64,000 bases of DNA from Plectrocnemia conspersa (taxonomy: Eukaryota; Arthropoda; Insecta; Trichoptera; Polycentropodidae), in assembly GCA_009617715.1 (NCBI GenBank), contig VTFK01000039.1:1020735-1084734 (forward strand), in the 5' to 3' direction. The first letter of the stretch is position 1; each line of letters begins with the position of its first letter. This document shows, piece by piece, positions 1-13,960 of this stretch. The notes under the pieces are model-generated. The model did not search any database and had not been told where the DNA came from. It saw nothing but the letters and a program-made list of their open reading frames with translations. Both the position numbers and the translations under genes were made by a program.

Positions 1-1
1 G

Positions 2-79
2 CAGCTAGTTAAAGACCCTTCGGGATTGGGTTTTCCTGAGTATTATCAGAGAAAAGCTTGCGTCAGAGATTGGCGTTAA
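2..79 (+). CDS. Possible 3' end of a coding exon entering from the left edge (unrecognised)
   Basis: A frame is open from the window edge for 25 codons and ends at TAA (77-79). Its composition is richer in GC than the AT-rich DNA that follows, and the peptide (it includes GFPEYYQRKACVRDW) looks protein-like rather than like translated AT-rich sequence. I do not recognise the family. No good splice donor follows, so if real this would be a terminal exon or the edge of one. It is short enough to be chance. Confidence 0.2.
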   Translation, partial: QLVKDPSGLGFPEYYQRKACVRDWR

Positions 80-3000
80 ATATAAACGAAAATAAGTCAA
101 AGAACTCAATCGCCAGCAAACGAATACATAAAATACGAAAATTACCAATAATAATCCACTCAGAAATATGAAAATATATTTAATGACATAACGCGTTATT
201 TCTTATTAGTATAATTTATAATATTTTAATAACTTTCAATACTTAATGAGCATTAGGAAAAGCAAATCATGCTCTCAAAAACTCGTTATTGTTTATTTAT
301 ATTTGTTGAAGCTAAAATTACATTTTAGGATGATATACCGAATAATATTTAATATATAAAACAAATTTAGTTTCGTAAACTTCAGCATTATTGGTTTAGT
401 TAAAATTAATTAATACACAAATCGTATATAGACATACACAGGTATTCAAACAATGGTAAATTTTTAATTACTCTACCCAAACTAATTTAAATATTATTTT
501 CGATTAAACTAATTTTAAGCAATATTGAGAGCACATTTTAAATATAATTAAGCAATGGATGGATATTCGAAAATAGCAATTTTTACTTACTTAATTGCAT
601 GTTGGCAAAATGCATTTGGAAACGAGTCGATGAGTGCCATAGCCTGGACACAACCCTTAACGTTTTTTATGACAAAATTTACGGTGTGTTCGACCAATGT
701 ATCCCCAGGAAATGTGACCGCGCAAAATTTCTGTCTTTTTTACGCAGAAGTTATTCTTATTTGTGATGATTTCGTAATGTAAATATATTGTATATAAGCG
801 TCATAAATATAATATTAGCATAAAGTTAATACAACTTAACTTATATAAATTATAAAAAGATTCAAAAGAAACCACTTTTTAGCGAGCTTTAAATGGTTAT
901 CTCATAAAATATTTTTTGATAATGTTTTGAATGAGCTGTCTATTATGTACATATATGATATTCAGGAAAGGATTTTTTATAGCATTTTTTTTATATATGT
1001 ATAGATATATCTCTATTTTTTTAATAATGTTCAATCACCAACATCACACGCTTCAGAAATACTCATTTTTGCGCCCACAACATTTTTTTCTACACGTTCA
1101 TAGAGAAAAACTGTCAGAGCATAAATTCGAATCGATAACGTGAAATTTCACTCGTTCGACGCGTCAAATATTTGTATTCGCCCGTCGTATTTTCCAAACG
1201 CAAATTTTCAAAAGGTCCCAATTCGATTAAGGGCTCGTCGCAACACCCACCAAAAGGAAGACGTTTCAGTCTGGAAGGATTTTTTCGTATATTTCCGTTC
1301 GTCTCGCTCTCATTTCACAAATGAGCATTTTATATTCGAACGCCTCGCTGGAAAGGACTCGCACCATTTAGTCCTTTCTGACGTAACCCCTCGTTACCCG
1401 AGAGTCCTTTTGGAAATAGAAATAGAGTATTGGCAGCACCAGGCGGCAAGTACCTCGGTAGTGCCAGGTTTTAAAATTGTTCGCAGAGATTTACTTAGAT
1501 GTACACATTATTCGCAGAATTTGGAGAAAGAGCTTAATTAGTCCTTTTATCTCAGCGCCAGCTTTGCGACGCTTTTAATTCAAAAGCTTCATTATGAAAT
1601 CCGTGAACGTTTTGATGACGTAATCAAGCTCTTTATAACTAACGAGCGATATAAATATTTATTTTTTCACGTTAAGTCAACCAGCTCTAATAATTCGTAG
1701 AATAATTAATTTTTAAAATATATCTGCGGTTTTTACCATGACCTAATTAATATTGTAAGATTTATTTATTATATATTTCTATTAAATTGCATATTTTCAA
1801 CATGAACCCAGATATTATTTTAAACTTTCATCACACGTCTCAACTATTAATCAGTTTGCGGTCGACGTGTTTGAAAAAGTTTTCAAAACCAATTCAACAC
1901 AAAAGTTTCTTTCAACTGCTTCACTTTGCTTTTCAACTTTGCGTTTTTCTATTTACTCTTGAGCTAACACACAGCTAATATGCAGCTGTAATATTATTTT
2001 TAATAAAAAAATATATAGAGCGTTATTAAATTAACTGTATTTAAACATTACATGTATGCATGTATATATATATTAAATAAGTGGTTTTGTTTTATTATTA
2101 AAATAGTTTCAAGGGGTACAAATTACGAAATATATTTTTGAGATACATTATAGTCCGCCTAATAATGTTTTACTATCATTAAGAGACATCCATAAAAAAC
2201 TGTCGCGTTCATCTACAAACATATATCCCAATATAGTATCCCTGGATTACGCATTCCATAGAATGGCAACGTTGGTATTTGTACTGTTCGAACCAACGCG
2301 ACTTTACGCTGGCATATTCACTAAATAATGATATGCATTAGGTAATAATATAGAATCTAGTTACGCCCCAAATTATCGGCATTGGACAGTGGAAGTCCAG
2401 CACACTATTGATTATTATTTAATTTTATTTGCTATAAAATATAACAATTAAAAATGAATTGATATGAAAGTTTTTTAATATCGACTAACCCCCTTTTCCT
2501 CTTGACACTTTCATTTGAATAACACGAATTGACACATCAATCATTTTATATAAACAAAATTATAAAGCGTAGACGCTGCGTATTTCTATCAAATATTAAA
2601 AGCGAATCGATAGCTATTTTCAGATCTAAATATACTACAATATTTTATTATAGAGAATTGTGAGTTGCGTTTTCGTTGGTCATTAAATTAAATCAATATT
2701 TAGCTTCATGTTAAATTTTAATAATTTACGTTATTTATTCTTGAAACTACCTGAAGGTATTTATACAATGTAGTAGCACAATCATTCCACGTGTGCGTCA
2801 TACTACCACAATATGACACGCGTACCAAGAAAATGGGATAAGTTATGCCCATTCCGGACTGGGTTTCGTAAAATATTCAGGGAAAAGAAGAAATATTTGT
2901 CTGGTAGCAGGAAAAGAATAAAATTTTATGGAGATGTGCTCGACGAGCGTGTAAACCGAGGTCGTACAAAAATACACGCAGAACTTATTATGCATAACTT

Positions 3001-3516
3001 CAGTTCCAAATTTTTCGGGGCCGAAAGCACGCAAAGTCTTAAGCTTGTACTAATGAAGTGGGAAAAAATCGCATTGCGAATGATCGATTTTAAGTTATTT
3101 GCGAGTTGCGTATGTGTTCATTTTGTGTAAGGTATTTTTGAACATTTTGCCGTGTGAGCTGAAACGCATACATTTATGGTATACACGAATGGCTTTCATG
3201 CCAATCTATTATTACCTCTATATATCAATAGATATGGATTATCTCATTTATTCTCGCATACGTTTTTTAATCCTACTGGATTCGTCGAATAAAATGCAAT
3301 CAAATTTCATCAAAGCTGTCTGATATCATATACTGATACGTTTTGATTGATTTTACGATGACAAAACGCACTCCAAATTTACGTAATTTTTAAATTAAAA
3401 TAAAATTTTATACACAAACTATTCTTTTTTAAGAATAGCATAATGATTTATTTAATATCAGCAATCTCACATGCTACCTACGTAATATCAAGATTTCCCT
3501 AATCCAAATCTTATTT
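80..3516. other. AT-rich stretch without recognisable gene
   Basis: No exon with splice sites and protein-like composition is visible. Two patches, about 1140-1560 and 2800-3130, are richer in GC and carry open frames of 133 and 105 codons. Neither peptide resembles a known family, so they may be conserved non-coding DNA, old repeats or orphan exons. Confidence 0.5.
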
Positions 3517-4600
3517 TTGCACTACACTCTCTGGAACTTGGCCAAGGTTGGCCAAGGACGGAGAATATAGTAGTTTACTTCGGTCAAGTTCGGTTTAAAA
3601 TCTCTCGGAAGTTGTCCGAGGTTACGGAGAACGGGAGATAAAGTGGGGGTAATTTAGTCGACTGTGCCAGCTTCGACCGCTTCCGAACATTGTCGGCTAA
3701 CGGACCGGAGTCAAAGAGTCGGAGCTGCTCTTTCGAGCGCGAGCGGTGAGATACTTCCCCTTTCGCTCTCTCGCGTGTTATGTGACGAGAGTAAGAGAGA
3801 TAATGATATAGTTTTTCGCAAACTGAACGAGTAGCTCAGTTCAATTTCAGTATGCGCGTAGGCGTCTTATGGTTAACACGCACGTTGAGCGCTGCATCGT
3901 GGTCACGTGCTCAATTTATAATACCACATGCTTATCGGGGACTTCAACAGACTCTTACTGACATCTTTGAATATTTTAGGACACCAAAAGGGATTAATTA
4001 TATTTTTGATAGTATATTCTTCTAACATATATCGTTATTATATTTTTTACATATAAAATTAAATAATTAAAAAATAATTAGTGGTACTTGATTTTGCTGA
4101 AAAAAATCGTTACGAATATCCTTATGTATTTTCCTAGATCAGTTTATATAAATGTCACACCATAACGAATTTTTATTTAGAATCGATGGCGACAAATTCT
4201 AGGATAGTCACAGATGTGGTGTTTGTATTCTGAAGTATTTTTTTTATGCCTTATCGCATTTTGCAAAAGCCGACAAAGATTTTGCGTAAATTGAATATTT
4301 ACGACCAAAAAGTTTTCACTGATATTGTATTGGTGAGTGCTCATGCAAACTTTTATAATTATCAGTAGCGTAATTTTGATAATATGAAAATTTAAAAATT
4401 GCAATTATTTGGCACATTTTTCGATCGCGCGCAAATATGCCAGCTGTACATGACTGCAGCCGCCGTACAGACGTCGTTCACGGCCGCCGTCCGGACGGCA
4501 TATGAAATTTGTGGCAGTGTGGCCGCTACTCGGAAGTCGGCGACCTCGGTCGACTTCAGTTAAACTTCGGTTCGGACAACTTCCAGAGAGTGTAGTGCAA
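3517..4600. mobile_element. Non-autonomous DNA element with 20-bp terminal inverted repeats
   Basis: The left end (3517-3536) and right end (4581-4600) are perfect 20-bp inverted repeats starting TTGCACTACA. Imperfect subterminal inverted similarity continues inward with related TTCGGTC/GACTTCGG blocks. The interior has no transposase frame. No clear target duplication flanks it, so the superfamily is undecided. The ends contain CACTACA, but the 3-bp duplication expected of CACTA elements is absent. The interior stretch 3743-3800 resembles the core of the foldback element near 19.53 kb (GGTGAGATAC followed by a TCGCGTGTTA..GTGACGAGAGTAA block). Confidence 0.65.
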
Positions 4601-7480
4601 GCATTAGATAATATTTCAGAAAATCACTTTACATATGGGATTTAGCACTAAATTTTATATATATTAAAAGTATTGCTATACCAGAACAATGATTAGTGGT
4701 TTCGTCAGTTGATGAGTCACAGAATGTTGTTTTTTAATGAAACATAAATATCACTTTTAAACGTTTCTTTTTATTTAAAATGATTCAAAATATAATTTAT
4801 CTGTAAAAAATAACTTCCACTTTTGGTCATTTTTCTAATTTTATTGGCATAAAATGGAGGTATTGAGTAAAAATATTCTGAAATCCCCTGACATATTTCA
4901 TAACACACAATTAGAAATTTTAATACCAGGATTGTAATAGCATAACATTCATTCAATATTTTAGAAGTAACAAATACAATTCACGTAATATATATAATTT
5001 TTTTATATTAAAATAAATAAATAAATCTTTCAACATAATATTAAAACATTTATTAAGAACTTTTTCATAATTATGATGAAGAAATCAATATGATAAATTT
5101 TAGTTGAGGCAAATTAAAATCAAGTATTAAGATTAATTTATTATATCTTTATAAATTATAAATAACAAATTATCTAAAAAGAGCTAATCAAAGTTGTACT
5201 TAAAAATATTTTTAACACATGAATAACAACCAGATCACAAATCTGGATCTATACAGTTATTTTATAATGCAATGTTATTTGTTATTTAAGTGGTAATGCT
5301 CTATTGTATTATAGGCAGACTAATCTCGATAAAATTAATCAATTCATATTTTTTTTGATATATTATCCCTACATTGTTTATTTTCTTAGTTAAAAATGTT
5401 AATCGATATTATTTCTTAAACTTGAATAATGGATAACAACATCCCACCGGTGATATTGCCGTCATAATTTTCTCCATAATCTGTTGGAAACTTGTACAGT
5501 AAAATATTTGAAACGTCGCTTGGGCGATTAATAAAGTTTTAATGACGCCTACGTGAAGAAATATAGTATATTATATTGTATAGACACATACATATATCAA
5601 ATCGACAATTTTGTCGTAAAACATTGCCGCTTCCATAATGGTAAAATGTATCATAACTCTATTCTGACACGCGATTTACTATCGCCAAAATGATCGCTTT
5701 GTTGATTTTATCTCACCGAGAAACCAAAAATAAATTGGCTTTTATTTTTATAATATTAAGTATAGAACTTGACAAATGCTATAAAGTCAACATGTATGTA
5801 CACATATGCTACCAAAACACATATTGAATCAATATCAGGAATGTCACATTTATTTACTTTAAATTAAAATGCAATAAACTTTTATATGTTTTTGCTAAAC
5901 ACCTTGTTTTTCAATAATATTTAGATAAAAATACGTTTCCGCTATAAAATTGAAACTTTTAGCTGGCCAATTTCGGCTTTGTCTATTGAGCAACCTTTCC
6001 AAACAAAGAGTAGTTTTTTCCGGATGCTTACTAGTGATTAACGCTTCGGGACGGATGTACTAATAGGTATTCCGTGAAATATTAACAATTAATAACGCAA
6101 TTGTCTTAACCCTGCATTTTCCATTAAGGCCTGCATTTCAAAATGATCGTTAAATACATTCTCAGTTTATTATGCAGATGGTTAAAATTAGCACTAATAT
6201 TTAAATATATTATCATTATACAGTTAATATAAGAGTGTTTCTTTAATAACAATTATTATATAATATATGTCGTTGTTAATATTTTTAGGTATTAAACACT
6301 GTACTTCACTTTGAGAGATGGAAGGGCTTGGATATCACGCTTATTCTTCCTCTTACCGACGTTTCGATCTTCAATTTCTGAGTCATCATTTTGAGGATAG
6401 TCAAAATCCTTTATCGGTTGACGCATTTTCTATCTTCGTCATCTTTGACTTGATATTTATTTATAAAACTACACTCTTGTATGATTAAAATAACATAGTA
6501 AATTTACTTATTTCAATAACAATTGTTCAAGCAAATTTTTACAATCGTAAATCTTTTTTTATTTAATACTACTCTAATTGCTCTATTCTTCAACTTTTTT
6601 AAAATTGGTATATTTGCTTTACTGAGCACAAGTAATATTGTTGCAGATTAATTACAATTGTGAGTTTTAAGTTCTAGAAGCAAACTTATTTTTCTAACAT
6701 AGTTATTTTTATAATATCTTTACATTGATCTGTATAATGTAATTGTTTATATATAATACTATTAAATATTATAATTAAAAAACATGTATTTATTTTTATT
6801 TGAATTCTATTTACACTTTTACTGATACAGTAAAGTTATCTACAAACAAATTTATTTACCATTTCTTATTTTTTATTTTAATATTGATAATAATGGTTCT
6901 AATTGGAACATTTTGCTAAAATTTCCTTAGAATATATATACATATATGTATAAATTTTACCGTATGTTTTTTAATATTTACTGAGGTAACTTAACGCCAC
7001 ATTACTTATACATATTCTCTTAGTTTTGTAAACATTATACACCTGTTCACTGTTTTAAAAGCTCTCTTGAAATTAGCTTTTTGAGATATTACCCTCTTTC
7101 ACTTTCCTACAATTTCTACTTTTGTATGACCCTAATTTATTTTGGCTTTCCATTTTATTAATAATAAGTAAACCAACTTAGTACTTGATTTAAAATTATA
7201 CTCTCAAGTTTCCTAAACATTAAATACAGAGCCGCCGAAAGCAAACCCTGGGAAAACAATGATTCCGGGCCTCGTGACAAAAATGGCATTTCATATATTT
7301 TTTAACATCGTAATATAATTTCTTTAATAAATAATAATAGGTACGAGTTAACTCTTTCCATGCTACAAATAAATATTAAAATCAGATAACATTGCAAAGT
7401 ATTTTCTGGAATATTTTAATTAGGCATAAAAAATATTAAAAACATTTACTCATAATATTTACTTGCTAATTAGTAGTGCT
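4601..7480. other. AT-rich non-coding stretch
   Basis: I see no exon, RNA gene or structured repeat. A GC-richer patch at about 7229-7285 (starting CAGAGCCGCCGAAAG) could be the edge of an hAT-like element, but I found no partner end. Confidence 0.45.
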
Positions 7481-7494
7481 TTATTTGCTGCTCA

Positions 7495-8365
7495 GTGTTG
7501 CCATATATTAATTCGTGCCATCGCAATGAAAACGTTCGATTATCAAGCGTTTATATTAAGACTTTTTATACCAATATTATGAGTGAATCGAATAAGGCTC
7601 GTCTAAACCGAATTTTGACCAATAGGAGAGCGCAAAAAACAATTATCTTTTCTCAGAAGTCAAAAATCCACGCCAAAAGCTATAAAACCGTGTCGTCGCC
7701 GTCGCAGTAGGAACGCTCGTTACCGAGCGTTTCCACTGCGACGGCGCCGACACGATTTTATTGCTTTTGACGTGAATTTTTGCCTTCCGAGAAGAGATAA
7801 TTATTTTTTGCGCTCTCCTCTTGACCAAAATTCGGTTTGAATATGCTTTTATCAGCCTTCTTATATTAAAATTTCATAGTAATATCGTTAAGGATAGTTA
7901 TCATATTTTTAAAACATAATCTAATATCGAAATGCAATATGTGAAATGCGATATTTGTCTGTACTTATTTTTCTGTTTATTTTCCCCTAAGAGATGAGTT
8001 GGCTTAGTTTGTATTTTGGACTTGACCTAATGAAAGTTCTAAAACTATATTTAGTTTTAGACTATCATTGGGTTAGGCTTAGGTTTGAACTGGAAATGGA
8101 CGTTTCGCGACTATCAAATTAAGTTTTATAGGTATTTTAGAGCAGCATATCAGTTAAATTATATTTTCGCTAGTAGAAATATATATCTACTTGTGAAAAA
8201 GTATTTGGAATTTACTAGTGACAATAAAATAAATATATTATACAACTTTACTAAAAATACACATTCACTGTAATATTTATAGATCGGATGTAAATAAATA
8301 ATTATTAGTATGTAAATAAATATATATACTATTACTACATATAGAAAAGTTGATATCACATAACT
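7495..8365. repeat. Interspersed repeat with palindromic core, copy A
   Basis: This block is similar over about 850 bp to 16395-17245. It contains a nearly perfect palindrome (about 7603-7840) with two arms of roughly 115 bp. They meet at AACGCTCG TTAC CGAGCGTT (7711-7731). Shared landmarks after the palindrome include GAGATGAGTTG, a GGTTAGG-type tract, AGCAGCATATCAGTT and ATCGGATGTAAAT. No protein is encoded. It behaves like a non-autonomous foldback DNA transposon family. The superfamily is not identifiable from the ends I can see. Confidence 0.6.
7603..7840. repeat. Large inverted repeat (hairpin core of copy A)
   Basis: The left arm reads AAACCGAATTTTGACC, then AATAGGAGAGCGC and on to GTCGCAGT. 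The right arm is its reverse complement, ending GACCAAAATTCGGTTT. Mismatches are few, so a transcript would fold into a long hairpin. Confidence 0.75.
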
Positions 8366-9939
8366 TTATGTGATATCAATGTTTTGCTCTTTTTATTTAT
8401 TGTATGTATTAAAAGGGCTCAAGGAACTTATACCTAAAATTCATTAGTACATACATCTCAAACAGCTTTAGTTTATTTCATTTTCATTATTTGAGGTCGA
8501 TTTTTAGTTTTTGTATAAATATTTTCTTGCTATGATTTTTTCCAGTCAGGCCCTGATAATTTGTCCTCTCTCGGCAGACCTGATCATATATCTCTCCGCA
8601 GTTTCAAAAGCTTTCTTGAAATCCAAAAATACAGCATCAATAATCTTGTTTATACTACGTCACTAACTAATCACTACTATCGATGAAATTTTGTGTGGAA
8701 TTTATCTCTATTGTTGTTTATATTTTAATGAAAAAACCAATATTTTTAATTTATTAATTAATTTTGCACACATACATATGTATTTATATTATAAAAAAGG
8801 TAGTTTGTATTTAATTTATAGTTTCAAAATCTATTAATATTGAATATTTATCGAATACTTATTAACGAGTTCATATTACTTAACAAAATATATATTTAAT
8901 AAATCAATACAAAATAAATATATTTATACAAAACCCTCTGTGTGTGCATAGTTTTTATTTTATTAGTTTCATAGTTTTATTTTTATAAGTACTATGTTCT
9001 GCACCCTTAAAGGTCTGAAGAAAATCAATAGGCACGCCGGTAAGCCCTACATTTCCCTAATTTACTAACTCTGGGTTTAAAATTGAGTTATATTAATGGT
9101 TATTATGAAAATTAAATCTAAGAGCCTTAAGCTCATTTTTTATAATTATATAAAAAAATTATTAATTAAAAAGTGCCTTCGTGTAAAAGAGCAACGAAAG
9201 AACGTCAACTTAGTCTCGGGTCTTATGATATATTTACGGCGAGTTGTTATACCCTTTATCTCGCTCTCACAAAGCTTCATGGAGGAATAGTGCAACGTCC
9301 ACATTTTCTCTCGTTTTATCGGTTTTTATTTTTCCCTTTTAATTTCGAAGATGTCAAGCAACCAAGTTGATGACAAAAAAGGCAAAAGGTTCTCACTTCC
9401 GTTCCCGAGCAAAAAAATCAGCGAGCGGAAAATGAAATATCTCTTTTGCTCATAGCGAGTCAGCAATAATAAATACCACATTTTGATTATATATTTATAT
9501 GTGACTAAATATATAATTTCATGCTACTTTATCGTAAAAATTTAAAACACAAATTCTATAACTGGTTATTACTTCTTAGTAATAAACACCAAAAAACATA
9601 CTAGAGTTTTTAAACAGCACAATATTTTAAAGATTATGTAGTCAGAAAAAATTAACGCTGTCACACTATAGTCAAAATCTTTATGATTTAAATGAATTTA
9701 ATGTGAAAAACATCGAAAAACTATTTATTATGACTGTTTTAACCATGGCCCTCTAGAAAGATTCAGGAACAAATGCAATTCTGGGCACCCAACAATTCTG
9801 CTTAAAAGCCACGTAGACTTTCTAAAGCCATCAATTTTAATAAATACGATGCTATTGTTGTACAGTATTTTGTAATTATCGGATGGTCGCCTACAGATTG
9901 TTACTTTTGAAGTTACGCTTTTACCAAAAGATGTATAGG
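8366..9939. other. AT-rich non-coding stretch
   Basis: No gene is recognised. A patch at 9200-9470 is less AT-rich and has short open frames on the plus strand without recognisable similarity. Confidence 0.4.
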
Positions 9940-10060
9940 AGGTGGAGCTAAACAATAACTCGTTCGGTTTTCAATTGGTCTTTTCTCCCATTCGTCCAAG
10001 TTTCATCCAAGGAATGGTATAGAATATTGACTATATTATATTTTCGATTTAATTCTACCT
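9940..10060. repeat. Short dispersed repeat, similar to 13850-13960
   Basis: Both places share a series of matching blocks in the same order: TTTTCTC, CATTCGTCC or CATTCATCC, TCCAAGGAATRGTA, and TTTTCRATYTAATTCTAC. The similarity is patchy, so this is an old copy of something non-coding. Confidence 0.45.
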
Positions 10061-10324
10061 ACATGCCTTGATGACATTTTATATTTTCTTTCCCATTATA
10101 TTTAATTTGAGGCTCAAAAATATCAATTGCTATGGGTTTTACTTTTCTCTAAAATACCCTCGATTTTCTTTGAAAAGCCTCAAATTATTATTATTTGCTT
10201 ACATTGCATTGTCAGCTGTCAGCGCTTTTATTTCCGGACCTAATAAAGGGATTTCCTTATTCAAACCATTGCCAACATAAACTAATATCGCGCGACGGTT
10301 TGTATATTACAATATGATTGCTCT

Positions 10325-10560
10325 CGCGAAGACAGTAAAAAAATACATTTTTTTTTACTTTTATCCGTAAAAATATACATAAAACAAATAGCAGAAGTTC
10401 TCATATAAAATTAATTTTGAAGTAGTAATAGATGGGTAGCCCTTCATTAAATTTGGTTAACAAGATCAGAAATAATATTTTTTTATAAAATATAAATATC
10501 ATATGAGTCACATATATTAAATGATATAATACTTTAAAAATATACTAAGAAACAATCTGT
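10325..10560. repeat. Diverged repeat copy 1 (partner at 11100-11460)
   Basis: Shared blocks in the same order are AATACAWTTTTTTTTAC, ATATACATAAAAC, a run around AGAAGTTCTCA, and AAATATAAATATCATATGA followed by ATTAAATGA. Two copies lie about 0.8-0.9 kb apart in direct orientation. No coding potential is seen. Confidence 0.5.
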
Positions 10561-11099
10561 CGAGCAATTTTTAGCGATACTTGTCTGTAAAAAAATAGAT
10601 TGAACAATTTTTTTTAATTATATTGGAGTGGTTTACAAGGTCATTATTTTAAATCACAAATGACTTTTAATTTATCACCAAAGCAATAGTATCATATTAC
10701 TTCCCGAAAGTTGTCCTAGTGGAAGTTTTTCAGTTTTTTCGAATAACGTTCGCACAGCCGGAATTTCATACGCGTTATTCATTATTATTTGCGTGTTTTA
10801 AACAAAAAAAATTAAAAGCCAAATGGAGAAAAAAGGAGATGGTGGATGATTGCAATGCACCGGAATAGATCAATGTTAGTAAATAAGACATTTTATGTTG
10901 AATCGAGGCTTCACTGTCACTAATAAATAATAAAAGGAAACGTTTTGCAACTAATTATTCAAACCATTTGCTGAATTGACATATAAATATAATAGGTCTT
11001 TCTCTTTATGATACATGCAAAATTGACTGCGGATTTTTTTGCGGTTTTTAATATTGCATACCTTAAAATGATTATTCTTAAAAATGGGACGGGGCTTAG

Positions 11100-11460
11100 T
11101 CGCGAAAGACGAGTAAAAAGAATACAAATTTTTTTTACCGGGTTTTAAAATCCGTCAAAAAATATACATAAAACTAAAAATAGCACGGCCGAAGTTCTCA
11201 CAATTAAAAAATGTTAATTTTAAAATACAGTTTTGTAATGATTGTAATTTTTTTAATAATAGACCGTGGTAAAATCAGTAAACGTCAAATTGTGGATCGC
11301 CTAATGAAATAAAAAAAAAATTTGGTATATACATTTAAAAAAAAACGATACCGAAATAAAAATCAAATTTTTTCTTATAAAAAAACAGCAAAAATATAAA
11401 TATCATATGACCGTTCAACACGGATATTAAATGAAATACTTTAAATAATTGTATTTTTTT
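11100..11460. repeat. Diverged repeat copy 2 (partner at 10325-10560)
   Basis: Second member of the direct pair described at 10.3 kb. It is longer than its partner because of extra A/T-rich sequence between the shared blocks. Confidence 0.5.
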
Positions 11461-13849
11461 TATAAAAATATTTGACTAAAGACTTATGGAATCAACTGTG
11501 GTGAAATAATTTTTTTGGCGCGATCGTGAAGACGCCCATATTAAAATTGAATCGTTCTATCTCAGTTTGCGATAAACCTATTCTCGTCACGCGAGAGAGC
11601 GAAAGATATGAACCGCTCGCGCTCGAAGCGTCTTTATTACTTTCGGAAAGCGAGGGAATTTTCGGAGGCGACGAAGTCGGCCGCCTCGACCAATTTTACC
11701 CCAGTTTACCTCCGTTCGCGGTGACCTCGGAGAACTTGCGAGAGATTTTAGCGCGGGGACAACCGAGCTCGACCGAAAAGCCCGAATTTTCACATTATAT
11801 TTCCCGTCCTTGGCCAACTGTCGCCTACTTTCATTGGAAGTAATAAAATATATTAAAAAGCTACACTACAATATATAATATTTGGATCAATAAAACAAGT
11901 AACAAGTTTAAAGAACTTTAATACTGAATATTGTTGTTGTTGAATATTTTTTGTGAAAAAGAAAGGTGAATCCTTTATTTTGTTGTTTTGTATTACTTTT
12001 ACTATTTTACGGGATTAAGTGATAAAAAATAAAGGATTTTTTATATAACAGTATCAAAAAATGATAAAAAAAAAATTAAATCGATTCTATGTTTATCAAA
12101 TAAAATATACATCTACCAAAAATATTTTAATTAGGTATCAAAAATAAAATTTCAATCGGTTTAAAAATAATGCAGAAAAAATTGTCAGAAATCCTAATTA
12201 AAATATTAACTGTATTTAGAATAGAAATAACCGAATCGTATTTAAATTGAAATGTGTTTAAATTTAGACTCATTAGTTGCCATATGTGGTTGTTGTACGT
12301 TGTCGTGGTAAGATCCAACCCCTTTTCTGTTAATTTAATTAAAGTCTGTCCTTATGAAAGTTGGGGTTTAATTTTGTTAATTATTTAGAGTCACCGCTTT
12401 AATTGTTCAATTAAAATAGAGAAGCTTTTATACAGTATACTATTTATATCCTACAAAGCCTTATTTTTCTTGTTAATAAATTCTAAATTTTAAAGCTCTC
12501 AATTTGGCTTATCTATGCTTTTGTAAAATTTCATTTTTTGTTAATTAATTATAATTTTCGGCTGCTTATTATTATCATAGGCTTACACTAAATAAAATCC
12601 TGATGTATTTTTTTAATTCTCAAATGTAATCATTAGTATTCTGATTTATTTGTCTTGTATTTTGTTAACCCACCAAGGGTCGGTTTCTCTCAATTTATCA
12701 CAAGGGATTACTCGCCAGTTGTGCCAAAATTAAATTATTATTAAAAAAAGAATATTTTTTTTATAAAATACAAAAAGTTATTCATATTATTGTAGATAAT
12801 TTTTTAATAAAGTGAGTCTAATTAGTCATATATTATTTTAATTTTAAATAAAGAATGTTTAAAATAGGTATTTAAACATAAAATCTATTTTATTTTGTTA
12901 TTCTGTATAACATATATTTTTTTTAATGTACAATTTTCGACATTCAATAAAAAAAATAGTGTAATGTTTGTAATATTAAAAAGAAAAATATCGTTACAAA
13001 AAAATATTTTGATTACGAAATTACTTACATTAAATTAAAATGAGCAATTCAAAATATTTTTCATACAAAATTTTGAAGTGATTGATACTTAGCTATTAAT
13101 AATAAATATTTCATTAAAAACTTGCAAAACCAGGTGTGACTGCCATTAGATTTATATAGAAAACGAAAGGTCAGAGGAAACCCAAGCTATTCAATGTATA
13201 TTTATAAACTCCTTAAAATATAATTAAGGGCATATCCTTTGAGAATATACATCGCTTTCTACTTACTTAATAATGAAAACAATAAAATGTTCATTAAATA
13301 TAAATTCGACAACAAATCAAATCCTATTTTTAGATCTCTCAATGAAATTACGATTGTTTAAGCTTTATGAATTGCAAATAAAAGACCAATCTCATTACAC
13401 GATTTTCGCATTTCAAGCACAAAGCTTAATAAAATTTCACCTTAGCAAAAAAGCTTGACATGTTCGTCTTCAATTTATTTGAGATTTAATATCATATTAT
13501 ATATTAAATTTAATAGGCTTTCCAAATCGTGAGATTTATAATTTTTAATCATATTGGAAGTCTTAATAATTTTTAACGGTGGTTTATAAATTCTAAAATA
13601 AAATTGAATTAACACAGTGCTATATAATGTATTGAACAACAATACATATATTATTACAAATCTTGGATAGTTTGCTCTTAAACTAAAATTTTATGAAAAA
13701 TAGATATTTTGTTATATATGATTAATTTTACTACAAAGTTCAAGCGTATTTAACTGTTAATTTTATATTTTAAACAATATATTATAAATGCAAGATCTTA
13801 TGATAAAGAGGTACTTGTTTGCGTATCGCAACCTTTTTTTTACATATTT
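11461..13849. other. AT-rich stretch with one GC-rich island at 11.52-11.84 kb
   Basis: The island (11526-11843) is open in both directions and rich in CTCGCG, GAGAGCG and TCGG words. Neither frame resembles a known protein and there are no good splice sites. Islands of this kind in AT-rich insect DNA may be regulatory, or exons of fast-evolving genes. The sequence alone does not decide. The rest is A/T-rich without structure. Confidence 0.4.
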
Positions 13850-13960
13850 TGTTCTAAATTGTACTTTTCTCACATTCATCCAAAATTCGTCCAAGGAATA
13901 GTAACTAACTAAAATTTATTTTCAATCTAATTCTACTCATATGTTACGTTAAAAATTTAA
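13850..13960. repeat. Short dispersed repeat, similar to 9940-10060
   Basis: Second copy of the patchy repeat described at 9.94 kb. Confidence 0.4.

Noticed and set aside
1140..1541. 133-codon frame as a gene
   Set aside because: It starts with a non-ATG codon, has no splice context and no recognisable domain. It is kept only as a composition patch.
3517..4600. CACTA-type transposon
   Set aside because: The ends contain CACTACA but the outer TTG/CAA are part of the inverted repeat, and no 3-bp direct duplication is found.
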